A stretch of DNA of 64,000 nucleotides from Cryptomeria japonica. Lineage: Eukaryota; Streptophyta; Pinopsida; Cupressales; Cupressaceae. Location: the NCBI RefSeq assembly GCF_030272615.1, contig NC_081405.1:24347272-24411271 (forward strand), in the 5' to 3' direction. This document shows, piece after piece, positions 1 through 11,795 of the stretch; within the stretch, counting starts at the first letter, position 1; every line of letters starts with the position of its first letter. Made by a program: the position numbers and the translations under genes. Below the pieces are notes generated by a model, which was not told where the DNA came from, made no database searches, and saw only the letters and a program-made list of their open reading frames with translations.

Positions 1-195
1 AAACTTGTATTAGAGGCATTATCAAAAAGATGGCAACCAGTTCATCACACTCTCATCACTTTGTATATTTCAGAATTGAAGTATATTTCAGGTGAGAAAC
101 CTAAGGTAAAGGCCAAAATAGATTATTTTCACACATTCAAGCACTGGACCATACCCTGGATCATTGATAAAGATAAACATATTAGAGGTCGGTGA
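1..195 (+). pseudogene. 3' end of an unidentified retroelement open frame, cut by window edge
   Basis: The frame beginning at base 1 is open for 64 codons and ends at TGA 193-195. It is followed within 50 bases by a purine-rich tract and then by an LTR, so it is most simply the C-terminal end of the last frame of an LTR element lying mostly left of the window. The residues (many Lys, His, Trp and Ile) match no motif I recognise. It could be the tail of a polyprotein or of an accessory frame. Identity is unknown; the placement before an LTR is what supports it. Confidence 0.35.
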
Positions 196-242
196 TTGGA
201 GGAGTGACTTCTACCAGATGGTGCCTAAGATCACATCACATA

Positions 243-264
243 TGAAGGAGGAGAGGGAAATAAA
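243..264 (+). promoter_or_regulatory. Polypurine tract before LTR
   Basis: A nearly pure A/G run (core GGAGGAGAGGGAAATAAA) ends immediately before TGTT, the proposed first bases of the LTR. This is the expected position and composition of a plus-strand primer. It marks the left side of the LTR as the 3' end of an internal region. Confidence 0.55.
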
Positions 265-1573
265 TGTTCAAAGTTTCAATCTATTTCTTGATAGAATAGT
301 GACACTAGATGTTGGATATACCGGGTTTATTACAAAAGTGTGAGCCATGACAGACAAGAGGTGGAGAGACCACATAACGAATGTGCCTATCGTTCAAAAC
401 CACAAATGGCCAAGCGATTATGACATCTATCAGTGGGATAATACCTATCTAAAGCCCTTAGAGGATTGATGACGAAGAAAGCCAACTGGTGGATATGAAT
501 AGTGCACTTATTTAAAGCAGAACCTTGCCAGACCCATTGGTCATGGGTTGCTATTCATAGTGTGATAATGAAGGGCTCACTTATATTCACCGGTTATTTT
601 TATGTTGTGCTTTATGTTTGTTTCAAAAAACTCCATTCTAATCAACAAATCTCTTAATGTTTTAATCAAGCTTTGTTTAAGTTGTGAAAGGTCATGTCCT
701 TTAGTTATGGACAATTATTTTGTAAATGGTTTAAAGCTTGTAGCTTCTCCCATTTTCATATAAGGGAGAAACAAAGACCATGAAAGATATCGACATATAA
801 TAAAAAATAATGGTGGCATAAGAAACCTTTGTCTTTCCTTGCAGTGGTGAATATATAATACAAAAATCTCAATTTATGCTCTCAATTACTTGTTTGGTTG
901 TGAATGACAAATGTTATAAGGTTGTCTCCAATTCAGTGTTTTCTTATTTGTTTAATTCAGATTATCAAAGATATTTTTGATTTATCAAAGCAACTTTCTC
1001 TCTCTATGTAATTTGGTTAATTGGTTTCTATAAGGAAGAATTGCATTCCATTTAATAAAGTTACAACAAATTGGAAGGAAATAACTAGATTAAAAAGAAG
1101 AACTTGTTAATATTACATTAGCGCATGTTTATATAAGGTATAAACAAATTTGAGTGCCAAGTAATTTGAATTTTGATCAAAGTTTGGATGTGTGTGGACT
1201 TTGTTGCCCTACAGGAAAGGCACCAATCTTGATTACTTTGCTAAGAATATTTCAATTAAACTCAATTTGCTTATTTTTCACTTTAGTAGCAGTAAAGGTA
1301 GAAGAAGTAGAAGTTGATTTCTCTATTTCAAACATTTATGTCATTTTGAAATAGATTTAATGAGGCTTTCATTATAGTTCTATTAAGAAGTTGAGAATGT
1401 ACTCAAAATATCAAAGGGTACACCCGCCTAGGTGTAGCAAAGCCTAAAGAGCAAGAGATATCAATTTGATTTAAGGGTTGATCCTCATTCGTTGGCCAAA
1501 ATCCATGTTGAACCTAATCATAAAGCCTGACATTCTTTTAGAGTTTGGTAATTTGTGGTTTTGGGAACCAACA
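265..1573 (+). repeat. LTR of a Tat/Ogre-like gypsy element, shared by two internal regions
   Basis: About 1.31 kb, starting TGTT and ending AACA. Bases from about 281 onward are repeated, with scattered differences, at 3509-3771 plus 6380-7417, which defines it as a long terminal repeat. It is preceded by a polypurine tract and internal coding remains, and followed by a primer-binding site and gag. It therefore serves as the 3' LTR of one copy and the 5' LTR of the next, as expected after recombination between tandem copies. The short open frame at 1154-1354 lies inside the LTR and recurs in the second copy at 7010-7198; I do not regard it as a gene. Confidence 0.75.
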
Positions 1574-1575
1574 AA

Positions 1576-1595
1576 TTGGCGACTTTGGTGGGGAC
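1576..1595 (+). promoter_or_regulatory. Primer-binding site (tRNA-Arg type, Ogre/Tat-like)
   Basis: TTGGCGACTTTGGTGGGGAC lies two bases after the LTR end. It closely resembles the TGGCGACTC..TGGGGA site typical of plant Ogre/Tat elements, which prime on a tRNA-Arg. The assignment is by resemblance only. Confidence 0.6.
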
Positions 1596-1675
1596 AAGTT
1601 TTCAAATATCATAATCCCATCTAGAACCTCTGGATAAAATTGAAGATTTGTTTTTTTCTTATTTCATAAAAGAAG

Positions 1676-3417
1676 GTGACAACTCTTATGAATCTCCATG
1701 TGAGCAAGATCGAAGAAAATTATTTTTTTATGTTTGGAAGAAGATCGTTGAAACAAGGGCATCCCATTCATCCTATGACTATCAAGAAAAAGGCAAGAAA
1801 TCAATATAAAAATCAAAATAATAAGGGTTCAAACAAGACCCTAACAAAACTTGTACCTGCAAGTAATATTGCTACTCCACCCATGGATCAAGATATATCC
1901 CTGACAGAAAGAATAAATCAATACTATAATCCTCATGTGAGTTATGTCACATCGGTTGAACAGGAAATTCGAAGGCAATATGAAGAGATGACCTTGGTTA
2001 GTGTGGCAACATCATATAACCAATTGTGAGCTAGAAGAACAAATCAATCGCCAAGTCCAGGAAGTGGGCATCAAACACCCTGTACCCCTCTTGGATGTTC
2101 TTCTTCACCTAATATTCAAAGGATGTGCTTCACTCAAATACACAATGCCACTTCACCAGGAGCACAAGGTGAATCAACTACTCAGGAGCTACAAGACCAA
2201 ATCAAAGAAATGAGAGACAAGGTGGAATATTTGAGACTAATAGCACAAAGGGATCTTCTTGCCTAGGAGATGATGAACTTGACATCTCAAAACAATAATA
2301 GACACCAATCTCGTGGAAATATTATGCAGTGTTCACAACAGAGGGTTAGCACTCACATATCTTCTCAGTTACAACAAAGTATGCCACTAACAAGTGCTAT
2401 ACCCACCATGTAAACTACAATGACTTTCCATCCTTCTTCACAAGAAAACACATCTACCAGTAATGTACACAATGCTCAATCATCTATGATGCCAAGTACT
2501 ACTAAAGTAAGTCCCCCCTAGATGTCTTGCAATACCTCTATTCCACCCATAATTAATACAGCCCAAGGAGGTATGGGGTACCACAATTATGGATACAATC
2601 CATATGCAGGTGGATATCAAATACCCCGATATAATTATCAGTATGGTGGTGTAAATCAGAATTTGCATAACCTTCATCAATACCAACAAGGGCCATTGAA
2701 TTACGGAACCCATCAATTCCAATGGGGTTCTCAAGTGCAAAATCATCAGGTACAATCTCAACAACATCAAAGACAAAATTTATTTGCAAGAAGACCCATG
2801 AACTTAGTTAGGTTTAGGGAGCTAGATTTCTCAGGAATTTTGGGGTACCCAAACCCTATTGAAAATGAAGTGAGGAATGTTGTCCCTAAATTCTCGGGCA
2901 ATCATGCAACTTTTGCAGAAGATCACATAAGAGCTTTTGAAATACTCATGGATAACTTTGATGACTAGCATGAGGATGTTTACATGACATTGTTTATGTA
3001 ATCCTTGATTGAAGATGCAAGAGATTGGTTCAATAACTTACTAGATGCAACAATTAGCTTGTGGAATGAATTTAGGATGATATTTAAAGAGCAATATTGT
3101 GATCATTTTGACCCAAAGTTTGCTTTACATGAGATCACTAATATTCAAAAAAAATCAATGAAACAATTTCAGAATTCAACTTGAGATTTATGAAGTCATT
3201 AAATAAAATTCCACCACATTTAAAACCCACAGATCCTATGTGTTTGGAATTTTATTTGAATGTGTTTGATCCTAAAATGGGATATGAATTGAGAATGAAG
3301 AATCCAAATGATCCAGCTGAAGCATTTAGAATTGTCTTAAAAATAGAAAATATTAGGAAAGTTGGAGGAAAAGGGAAAAAGAGGAGGAGAATATTGCAAA
3401 ACCCCCGAGCTAACTAA
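1676..3417 (+). pseudogene. gag: Decayed gag of Tat/Ogre-like gypsy element
   Basis: Pieces at 1676-2029, 2001-2213, 2522-2968 and 3181-3417 lie in different frames, with in-frame stops between them. The 2522-2968 piece has a Gln/Asn/Tyr-rich N-terminal part and then a retrotransposon gag (capsid) signature: PKFSGNHATF..DHIRAFEILMD, continued past a stop by LIEDARDWFNNL and WNEFRMIFKEQY. The last piece carries PPHLKPTDP and a basic tail. Gag forms the virus-like particle. After about 3480 the frame stops and no protease, reverse transcriptase or integrase follows; the sequence passes directly into a truncated LTR, so all of pol has been deleted. Frameshifts and stops make this clearly non-functional. 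Confidence 0.75.
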
Positions 3418-3771
3418 AGCAAGCAACCAAAGGGAAAGACAAGTTGGAGAAGGTTTGGAATGCAGTGAAAGACTTGTCTAGTAAAATATCATGACAGACT
3501 TGTCTAGTAATCTATTTGTGGATAGAATAGTGACACTAGATGTTGGATATATTGGGTTTATTACAAAAGTGTGAGCCATGACAGACAAGAGGTGGAGAGA
3601 CCATCTAACAAATATGCCTACCATTCAGAACCACAAATGGCCAAGCAATTATGGCATCTATCAGTGGGAGAATACCTATCTAAATCCTTAAGAGGATTGA
3701 TGAAGAAGAAAGCTAGCTCGTGGATATGAATAGTGCCCTTATTTAAAGTAGAACCTTGCCAGACCCATTGG

Positions 3772-6379
3772 TGTTGGCATTGTGTTGTCATTGATGTCAA
3801 CCGATATAGCATGTCACCAGTAAGTATTGAATGTTGATCAGTGAGTAAGTATTGGAGACTGGTATGGTATGTCAACCGGTAAGTAATGTGCTAGCATTAT
3901 GTCATTCTCAACCGGTATGCAAGTTTTATGTCAACCAACAAGACTCCCACCAGATGAAGATGTTGTCACCGAATGAAGAGAAGAATGATAGAAAGTGTGT
4001 TGGTTCAAGTCAGCAAGGAAGACATATGGGAAGTTTATTGGGTCATGTGTTTTGGTTGAAGATATGGTTGCTCAATCTCAGTAAAGTCATATTAGTGCAT
4101 GCCAGAAGCAGAGAGAGCAATGTGATGACAACTGGTTCTTGCTAGTTGTAGGCCAATAGGTGACAAAGATCCACTCCCACCGGGTGTTGGCAGGTTGAGT
4201 GCAACTGTCTATCTACTCCCACTAGTTGGTGGCAACATCATAACCCTCTAGGATAAGACATAGAAGCACATAAAGAAGCCTCAGGTGTGTGAAAAGAGAG
4301 ATATGCACCAAATCAACAAGAGAAGGCATGATCAGCTGCCAGGACAGATAAGGAAGGATAAGAAGTGATGAGTTTGCCACTTTGGCAAACTGACTGAGAT
4401 AATGTCTGGGCTAATGTAGAAGAAAGGAAAGGTTTATCATTGCAAACATGGAGTTACACTAGGATGCAGATGGATATTGGTATTACCACAATTGGTGATA
4501 GTTGGAGATTGATGGCATGGAGTCATCAAGGTTGTTACCAGTATGCAAGCAGATGTGTTGTCAACTAGTAAACAGGAACATAGCAATGATCAAGCAACCG
4601 GTACAGATGATTGGAGATGATTCAGGTGTTGCGGTTCAGAATATATGCTCATAACATTGGCATGTGTCTGTGATTAAAATTGCATCAGGTTTGGTGAACT
4701 AGAGAGCACATTTATAACTGACTGATATGCACTCGGTGAAGAAGAATGAATATTGGTCCAGTATGTAGGTAGGTAAGGCAACCGAAAAGATGACAAAGAG
4801 ACAAAGTGAAGGACTCTCTTCAGACGAAGATGTGCATAGTGAAGTGATGAACTCTGAACCGAGAGTAGTCTAGGTCATCATGACCTGACCGATAGAATGG
4901 TGAAGTGCATGGCATGAAGGTTAACCGGTTAATGTAATCGGTAAGGCAAGATGAATCAGTAGTATAGGGTGAATATTGGTAGTGTATGTTTGGTCAGTGC
5001 CTGAGTCTGAACCGACATAGTCAGTTGAGCTAGATGTCAATGAAGATGACACATAAGATCTAGGTGGCTAACGTGCAATGGTGAAGAGTGCGTCGGTGAG
5101 GTTGTTGCCGACTAAGTCTGTATTTATTGCAGACTGCGAAAATCACAGGTCGATTGCAGAGGTTTGCAACTCAATGCAGATTGAACGACACAAACTTGTG
5201 ATGCAAGGATCAATGCAGGATGTCCAAGTGTAGATCGGATTTAGTGAAGGCAACCACAAGATCATTTATAGTGATTGAGCAAATCTCAAGGCCGAAAAGG
5301 CAAGTGACAATTTGTTGAGTTTAGGAAACGTTTATTGGAAGAAAAGCTATGGCAGGGTTGCGTGATTTGTTGCAAGTTGTCCATCTCTGATACAAGATCT
5401 GATTGGATCTAATACGGTTTGTGGTTGGTAGAAGAAACCCTAGCGCGCCAAGATTGAATTTATGTTTTGGCAGGAATACACAAATATAAATATGCAGACC
5501 AAAGATCTAAGTTGATGATGTTGTGGTGTTGGATATTGAAGAACAGAGTGTGAGTGTGCATTATAAAGTTAATCAGTTAGAGAGTTCATCGAAGAAAATT
5601 GAAGTGACTGAGTGCTTGGAGAAAGAATGGGTAAGAGAGGTTTAATTGGTAAGGCATAGAGTAACTGGTAACCAGTTACATTGTCTCACAATTCATCCAA
5701 CCAACATTAATTGAACCGGTATGTCAACAGCAGTGAGCGTATGAGGCAGAGAGAGAGTGAGAAGTTGTTAGGCGAGGTTGAGGTTGAGCAGAAGAGGAAT
5801 CAGGAAGAGTGAATAGAATTGGCATAACCAACAAAGAATATAATCGGCAGTAATGAGAAGCAAAGAATCAGAGAGGAGTTGAACCGGCAGGGTGAATTGT
5901 ATACAGGGGTTACATAACTCATTTGTAACCGGGTTATTACTAATGTATATAGCTTTGATAGTATTCATTGTATTCATTGAGTTGGTGCTCAGTGCAGGGG
6001 TTGGTGCTCCTTTGGGTTGGTGCCCATAAACAGTTAGGGGTTGGTTCTCCTTGGGTTGGTGCCCTAAATCAGCAGGGGTTGGTGCTCCTTGGGTTGGTGC
6101 CCTAAACCTTGTAACAATTGTTTATTGTGAGGCTAGATTGGAGCAGTAGACTCCGACAACATTTCTCACCAAGGTTTTTCCCATATTGGGTTTTCCTCGT
6201 ATATTTGGTGTTATGTGATGTGTCTTTGTGTGCTTGCATCTTGATCTCTTCTCTTATCTCATTGGTATATTCACTTAGTGTTTGAATTGCTAACTGGTAC
6301 ACATAGTCAAGTTTAAAAGGTTAAAAATATTGATAACCACTAATTTGCCCCCCTTCTTAGTGGCATCTTGTGTTCTACA
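3772..6379 (+). mobile_element. Long solo LTR, copia-like, with TSD ATTGG
   Basis: This 2,608-bp segment starts TGTTGGCATT and ends TTCTACA, and is flanked by ATTGG at 3767-3771 and 6380-6384. Removing it and one ATTGG restores the host LTR. Near its start it has TTGTCATTGATGTCAA, shared with the LTRs at 43060 and 54749. Near its end are a C-rich CCCCCCTTCTTAGT and a GGTTTTTCCC...GGGTTTTCCTCGT block typical of plant copia LTRs. No coding frame, PBS or PPT lies inside, so it is a single LTR left by LTR-LTR recombination. It contains many scattered ACCGGT/AACCGG words and a 40-bp minisatellite. The length is unusual for a copia LTR, and an undetected older insertion inside it is possible. Confidence 0.8.
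5981..6106 (+). repeat. Minisatellite with TTGGTGCTC / TTGGTGCCC units inside the solo LTR
   Basis: About three diverged copies of a 40-43-bp unit built from GGGTTGGTGCTCCTTGGG and TTGGTGCCCTAAA. It lies in the downstream part of the LTR, where related LTRs here carry other short arrays (see 11290-11440 and 53610-53890). Confidence 0.7.
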
Positions 6380-7417
6380 ATTGGTCACGGGTTGCTACTC
6401 GTAGTTTGATAATAAAGGGCTCGCTTATATTCACCTGCTATTTTTATTTTATGTTTTATACATTTGTTTCAAAAAAATATGTTCTAATCAACAAATCTCT
6501 TAATGTTTTAATCAAGCTTTGTTTAAGTTATGAAAGGTTGTGTCCTTTAGTTATGGACATTTATTTTGTAAACGGTTTGAAGCTTGTAGCTTCTCCCATT
6601 TTCATATAAGGGAGAAACCAAGACCGAGAAAGATATTGACAAATAATAGAAAATAGTGGTGGCATAAGAAACCTTTGTTCTTTCCTTGCAGTGGTGAATA
6701 TATAATACAAAAATCTCAATTTCTACTCTCAATTACTTGTTTGGTTGTGAATGGCAGATGTTATAAGGTTGTCTCCAGTTCAGTGTTTTCCTATTTGTTT
6801 AATTCGAATTATCAAAGATATTTCTAATTTATCAAAGTACCTTTCTCACTCTATGTAATTTGGTTAATTGGTTTTTGTAAGACATAATTAAATTCCATTT
6901 AATAAAGTTACATCAAATTGGAAGGAATTAACTGGATTAAAAAGAAATTGTTAACATTACATTAGTGCATGTTTATATAAGGTATAAACAAATTTGAGCG
7001 CCAAGTAATTTGAATTCTGATAAGAGATTGGATGTGTGTGGACTCTATAGCCCTATAGGAAAGGCACCAATCTTAATTACTTTGCTAAGAATATTTGAGT
7101 TAAACTCGATTTGCTTATTTTTCACTTTAATAGCAGTAAAGGTAGAAGAAGTAGAAGTTAATTTTTGTATTTCAAACATTTATGCCATTTTGAAATAGAT
7201 TTAATGAGGCTTTCATTATAGTTTTATTTAGAACTTGAGAATCTTTTCAAAATATCAAAGGGTACACCCACCTTGGTGTAGCAGAGCCTAAAGAGCAGGA
7301 GATATCAATTTGATTTAAGGGTTGATCCTCATTCATTGGTCGGAATTCGTGTTGAACCTAGTCATAAAGCTTGACATTCTTTTAGGGTTTGGTAATCTAT
7401 GGTTTTGGTAACCAACA

Positions 7418-8460
7418 GTATGCAAATTAGAATAATAATCGACTCAACTAAACGTATACAACATATCAATTGATCATCGATGTTTTCAAAAAAATCAATA
7501 TTGAAAAACTTTGAATTATATAAATGATATAAATATAAACACACCTATATCTCATAATTATATATTTGAATATTTTATATTATAAATATATACTCAAATG
7601 CATCTCTTAGATATGTTTTTTGGCATTTTTGCTAAGAGATATGGAACAAGAGCACCACTAGGATCTATTGGAAACTTTTTGCATTTAATCCACACAAAAC
7701 ATAACTTCCATAATTTAATATATTGTTTTTGGACTCAATAGCGAATATAGGGAACTTCCTTTCCTCTAGTGGTAGTATATTTAGTGAAATAATAGATCTT
7801 CCCTATGAAGAAACCTAATGTATACTATAAAAAGTATTCTAAAAAATCTAAGCTTCAATCCCACTTGCAACAGGAATTAAAAATTATATTTAATTTGATG
7901 CAAGAGAAATCAATAAATTATGATGGTGCCCATTTCTTGTAGATATATATCTATAAAAGCAAAAAATAATAAAGTACATTTCCTATAGATGTATGCAAAT
8001 TAGGATAATAATAGACTTCAACTTAACAAACTATATGCACAACACATCAATTAATTGATACCACAAGATGTTTTCAAACAAATTAATATCAAACAAATTT
8101 GAATTGTATAAATATTATAAATATAAACTCATATCTATCTTTTAATTGCGTATAAATATTTCATATTATAAATTTACACTCAAATGCATCCCTTAGTTGT
8201 GTTTTTGAGAATTTTTAACTAGATTATGGAGTATATGAGCACCACTAGGAAAAATTGGAAACTTACTACATTGATTTTAGTTATCTTCATAGTTGGCAGT
8301 GTGCAATAGTTCATGCAAAAGATAATTGCTATAATTTAGTATACTAGCTTCAACACTCGTTAGTTGATATAAGGAACCTTATTATCTTTAGTCTTGGTAT
8401 ATTTAGTGAAATTACATAGCTTTCCTATCATAGCTTTCCTATCAAAACATTATTTGAATA
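7418..8460. repeat. Diverged tandem duplication, unit about 573 bp
   Basis: GTATGCAAATTAG...AATAATA begins at 7418 and again at 7991. Similarity continues through CTCAAATGCATC, GAGCACCACTAGGA and GTATATTTAGTGAAAT to about 7810 and 8460 respectively. Many substitutions and indels separate the copies, so the duplication is old. AT-rich and without a credible coding frame. The first copy starts exactly where the gypsy LTR ends. Confidence 0.7.
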
Positions 8461-10199
8461 AGTCCATAGGCCATTTCTCTAATGATAGACTTGTTATTGA
8501 TTTTAGCGGTATATGTTTCCAATGCTTGTACCATTCCCTTAAGTGACTTTTTTTCATGGCTTTGGTTGTTTACTAAAGTTTTGTTTTAAGCTATATGTTT
8601 AGATAATTTATAAATAGAAATGAATACGAAAAAAACCTTCAACCAAGGGATATGGCATTCTATCTTATTAATGATGTAATGTTATTTTTATTATTTTTAT
8701 GTTAGTATATTGTTTTATATAATTGATTTCAATGTTTGATGTAATCTTTCACAATAGGTCATTGAAACCATTCTTATATTATTTTGAATCTCAAAGGGAA
8801 GTGTGAACCCTAAGATAAAGTGGATCAAATGTCAATTGATTGATTCTATTTACTAGTACTTGCATTTAAAAAGATATGATGAGTATGTTGATAGCAACTT
8901 AAACCTATATAAACATGAAAGAGAACTATATTAGAGAATGGTTAGAAAATTTAAAGGTGTTCCTACACTTTTTTAACATGATAGAGGACTACTAACCATC
9001 TTAATTTTATTCAGAATGGACAAAAAGAATAAATCAGATTTACTCATCAATAAAATATTTTTTAAATTGAGAAATTTGAATGGATACCTATTGAAGATTA
9101 TAATGGTGAGATTAACTTATGTTTAACAATCCCTCTTGGAAGACGCTCTCACTTTGTCAAAGGAGAAAGTTTGTTGGATAGTTTAAAGACAACATTTATA
9201 CACAAGTTGCATAGAGAGAACAACTCAATAAACTATATTAACCACACTATCAAGATGTATTCAAAGTTTGTTTAGATTTAATTTAGTCAATAAGCATGTC
9301 ACTTTTTATATTTGACTTTTGTTATACAAATTAATATAGAATGTTTATGCATGCATAAAGAATTATTGGTGTGATTTTGGCCCTAAATACAATAGAAACA
9401 AATGTAAAAACATGCACACACTGTAAAGATTTACATAAAATGGTTATCAAACCCACTTTCAAGTTAAGGTCATGTATGGTAGAGCAAATTTTGCAATTAT
9501 TAAATATAATGAGTGGATCCATTGTGATACTAATGGAAAACAATTCTATGGAAGGGATGATGGCCCCCTTCTAGTAAGTGAAGGAGATCTTTGCATTGAA
9601 GTTTTCGAATGAATGTAAATCATATATTGAGTCCTTATTGCTAATGAATGTGGACATTGCCACAATATGCAAACAAAATTGCTTAGACTATGGTTTGATT
9701 TAGTTTATAATTAAGAGGGACATATATTTATTAAGGAAAGATGTGTTAAATGCATGGAAAAGAATATGCTCCACTTGATCCCAAAAAAAATGAAGATACA
9801 AAAAATATCAACTCATGACATATAGAGGAGAAATATAACTTCTATTACAAAAGATCAACCATCATAAAAAATCTTTCATTTATCATAGGCGTCCAAACAC
9901 CATAAATGCAATAAATGATGGTGAAACATTCACAAAAATTAATTATTGCAATGGTTTTTGTGTTCCCAACAAATAAATATGGTGTAAGTAAAATTATGTT
10001 TTTGATATTAACAACAACACAACATGGGTGCTGACCCTATAACAAAATTTTCCAAAGGTGCCTTAAGCAGAACAACAAGCCATTAACAACATATTAATAG
10101 TATTAACCAGTCTTAATATCAAAAACAATATGTAGAATAAATAACCATCAGTAAAATATTTTTTAAACAAAACGACCAAAAGACCCAAAAAACAACCAA
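8461..10199. other. AT-rich intergenic stretch, nothing recognised
   Basis: I see no coding frame with a family motif, no paired terminal repeats and no RNA gene here. Short open frames at 9331-9574 occur on both strands and are chance. It may hold very old, unrecognisable transposon sequence. Confidence 0.5.
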
Positions 10200-10537
10200 C
10201 GTGGATCTAAGCAAGAAGACCACCCCAATATTCAATGAGGAACTTGAATAGTTCTTTATAATGTTTTGTCCTTGTCACCATCTTTATTGAGCTCCTTCTC
10301 CTACAACAAACAAAGGGTGGTGATCAACTTATGCATGACCTTAGAGCTAAGTCTGGAGATGCTCACAACTTCTTTTCCAAGTCCAACACCTTAACCTTAA
10401 GCATCGAGAGTTCAACAACAGTAGGATTGCATTTAGTGGATGGTTGTGTATCTCCAGCTCGGTGGGCATCACCAGACAGGTCTGTCAGGGTCACCTTTGT
10501 GTTGTCTGATCCATGAGAGTTATTTGACTAGTTGCCT
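10200..10537 (-). pseudogene. Right-hand remnant of a decayed minus-strand coding region (LINE-like?), cut by the 8-kb element
   Basis: Read on the minus strand from 10537 downward there are stretches of plausible coding (SNNSHGSDNTKVTL, VKVLDLEKKL, YKELFKFLIEYWGGLLA) separated by stops. It is contiguous with the minus-strand frame at 18533-18774 once the 10543-18527 element and one ATAGT are removed, though the frames do not join cleanly. No diagnostic domain is visible. LINE ORF1 C-terminal region is a guess from the zinc-finger-like piece farther upstream (21011-21430). Confidence 0.25.
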
Positions 10538-10542
10538 ATAGT

Positions 10543-11733
10543 TGTTACTATTTACTAAGTTGTCATTAGTTTTATGTCCAAAGTCATCCTATATACTCTA
10601 GTCAGTTAATACTACCGAAATACTCAGTCGGTAAGCACTAAAGCAGTTATAGAAGAAAGAAGTCACAGAGTTTAGTATACACCGAGCTGTCTACCGAGTA
10701 ACGCTCTATGTCTACCGAGCAGCAAAGATGGTATACTGAGTTAATATGAACCGAGTAAAACGTGTTACCAAATTCATTGAACCTGGACACATATGTGGAA
10801 ACATGTTACAAGATCGAGGAACGAGGAACCGTTATCACATAGGAAATTGCACCTTAAGATTTTGTATGATTTTGAGGACATATATCCAATGAAATAATTT
10901 GTATGGTTATTCATTTGATGAATCATGTTTGTAAGATCGAAGCATGAACAGATCACTGTCATAAGGGATCTATTTATACAACATGAAATGAGGATCAAAA
11001 AGTATGAAGCAAGACATGTGTGATAGATAAGCTGAAAGGCAACATCATAAGAAAACACAATGTGTTGTAACTATTATGACTGACAGAGATATTCAGAGGT
11101 CACCGAGAAAGATTTCAGAGAACAGTTAAGGAGCAGAGTAAACAGAAGGGTTTACCGAGTTGATTTATCAATTACCGAGGTATGCTATGAGCAAGGTAAT
11201 TTCATATTGAGCACATAGAATCTGCTATAACATTTCAGATGTAAAGTTGCAGATATTTTGTAAAGATTTTGATTGTATTATTTTGAGTTGTAAGAGAAAC
11301 CTTTAATAGGATAAAAGACTCTAACAAAGTCTATAAATTGTAAAGCCTTTAACCAGGTACAACATTTAGTATAAGTGTTGTAAAATCCTTTAGCAAGGTA
11401 GATCTAAAGATCTTGATACTCCTAACAGGGTAAGCTATCAGAAATAGCTAAACATGTAGCTCTAATCGAGCAACCTTTATTATTGCAGTAGTGAAGTTGT
11501 GGGTGTCATCCCCACCGCAGTTTTTCTCTCTAACAAAGAGTTTCTGCGTAACCAAAATATATGTGTTATGGAGTGAAACATGTATGAATGTTATTTATAT
11601 GTTTTAGCTTTATATTATGTTTCAGCAATATTCAGTTCATGCTTAACAGTAAAGTTATTGTTGAAGAAAAGTTTTGAAGTACTGATTCACCCCTCCCCTC
11701 TCAGTACATTAGCTTTCCATATTGGACCTAACA
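10543..11733 (+). repeat. 5' LTR of the 10543-18527 element
   Basis: Starts TGTTACTATTTACTAAG and ends TTGGACCTAACA; repeated at 17335-18527. It contains many TACCGAG words, a TATA-like CTATTTATAC near 10970, an iterated CCTTTAAC.AGGTA block (11296-11440), a CCCCACCGCAGTTTTTCTCTC motif near 11510 and GATTCACCCCTCCCCTCTCAG close to the end. Confidence 0.92.
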
Positions 11734-11735
11734 AT

Positions 11736-11747
11736 TGGTATCAGAGC
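11736..11747 (+). promoter_or_regulatory. Primer-binding site, tRNA-iMet
   Basis: TGGTATCAGAGC starts two bases after the LTR end. It is the standard initiator-methionine tRNA site of plant copia and many gypsy elements. Confidence 0.92.
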
Positions 11748-11795
11748 TTCAATCTTGGAAAAGGGTTTAACTACCTAAAGAGAAATATCTTATCA

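Larger units (their letters stand above)
3509..7417 (+). repeat. Truncated second LTR of the Tat/Ogre-like element, split by a solo LTR
   Basis: Bases 3509-3771 match about 281-541 of the first LTR, and 6380-7417 match the rest, ending again in ACCAACA. The first 15-20 bases of the LTR are missing because the internal deletion that removed pol runs into it; the junction carries a repeated GACTTGTCTAGTAA at about 3469-3510. Without the 2.6-kb insertion the LTR is about 1.3 kb, as in the first copy. Its right end sits at the first base of a tandem repeat unit (7418), which supports 7417 as the true element end. Confidence 0.75.

Noticed and set aside
1154-1354. Small gene, repeated at 7010-7198
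   Set aside because: Both copies lie within the LTR; recurrence reflects the LTR, and several substitutions alter the peptide freely.
6380-6400. PBS after the 3772-6379 LTR (ATTGGTCACGG)
   Set aside because: ATTGG is the TSD; the following bases match the host LTR copy at 542 and not a tRNA site.
9331-9574. Overlapping short frames on both strands
   Set aside because: Mutually overlapping, no motif, AT-rich background.
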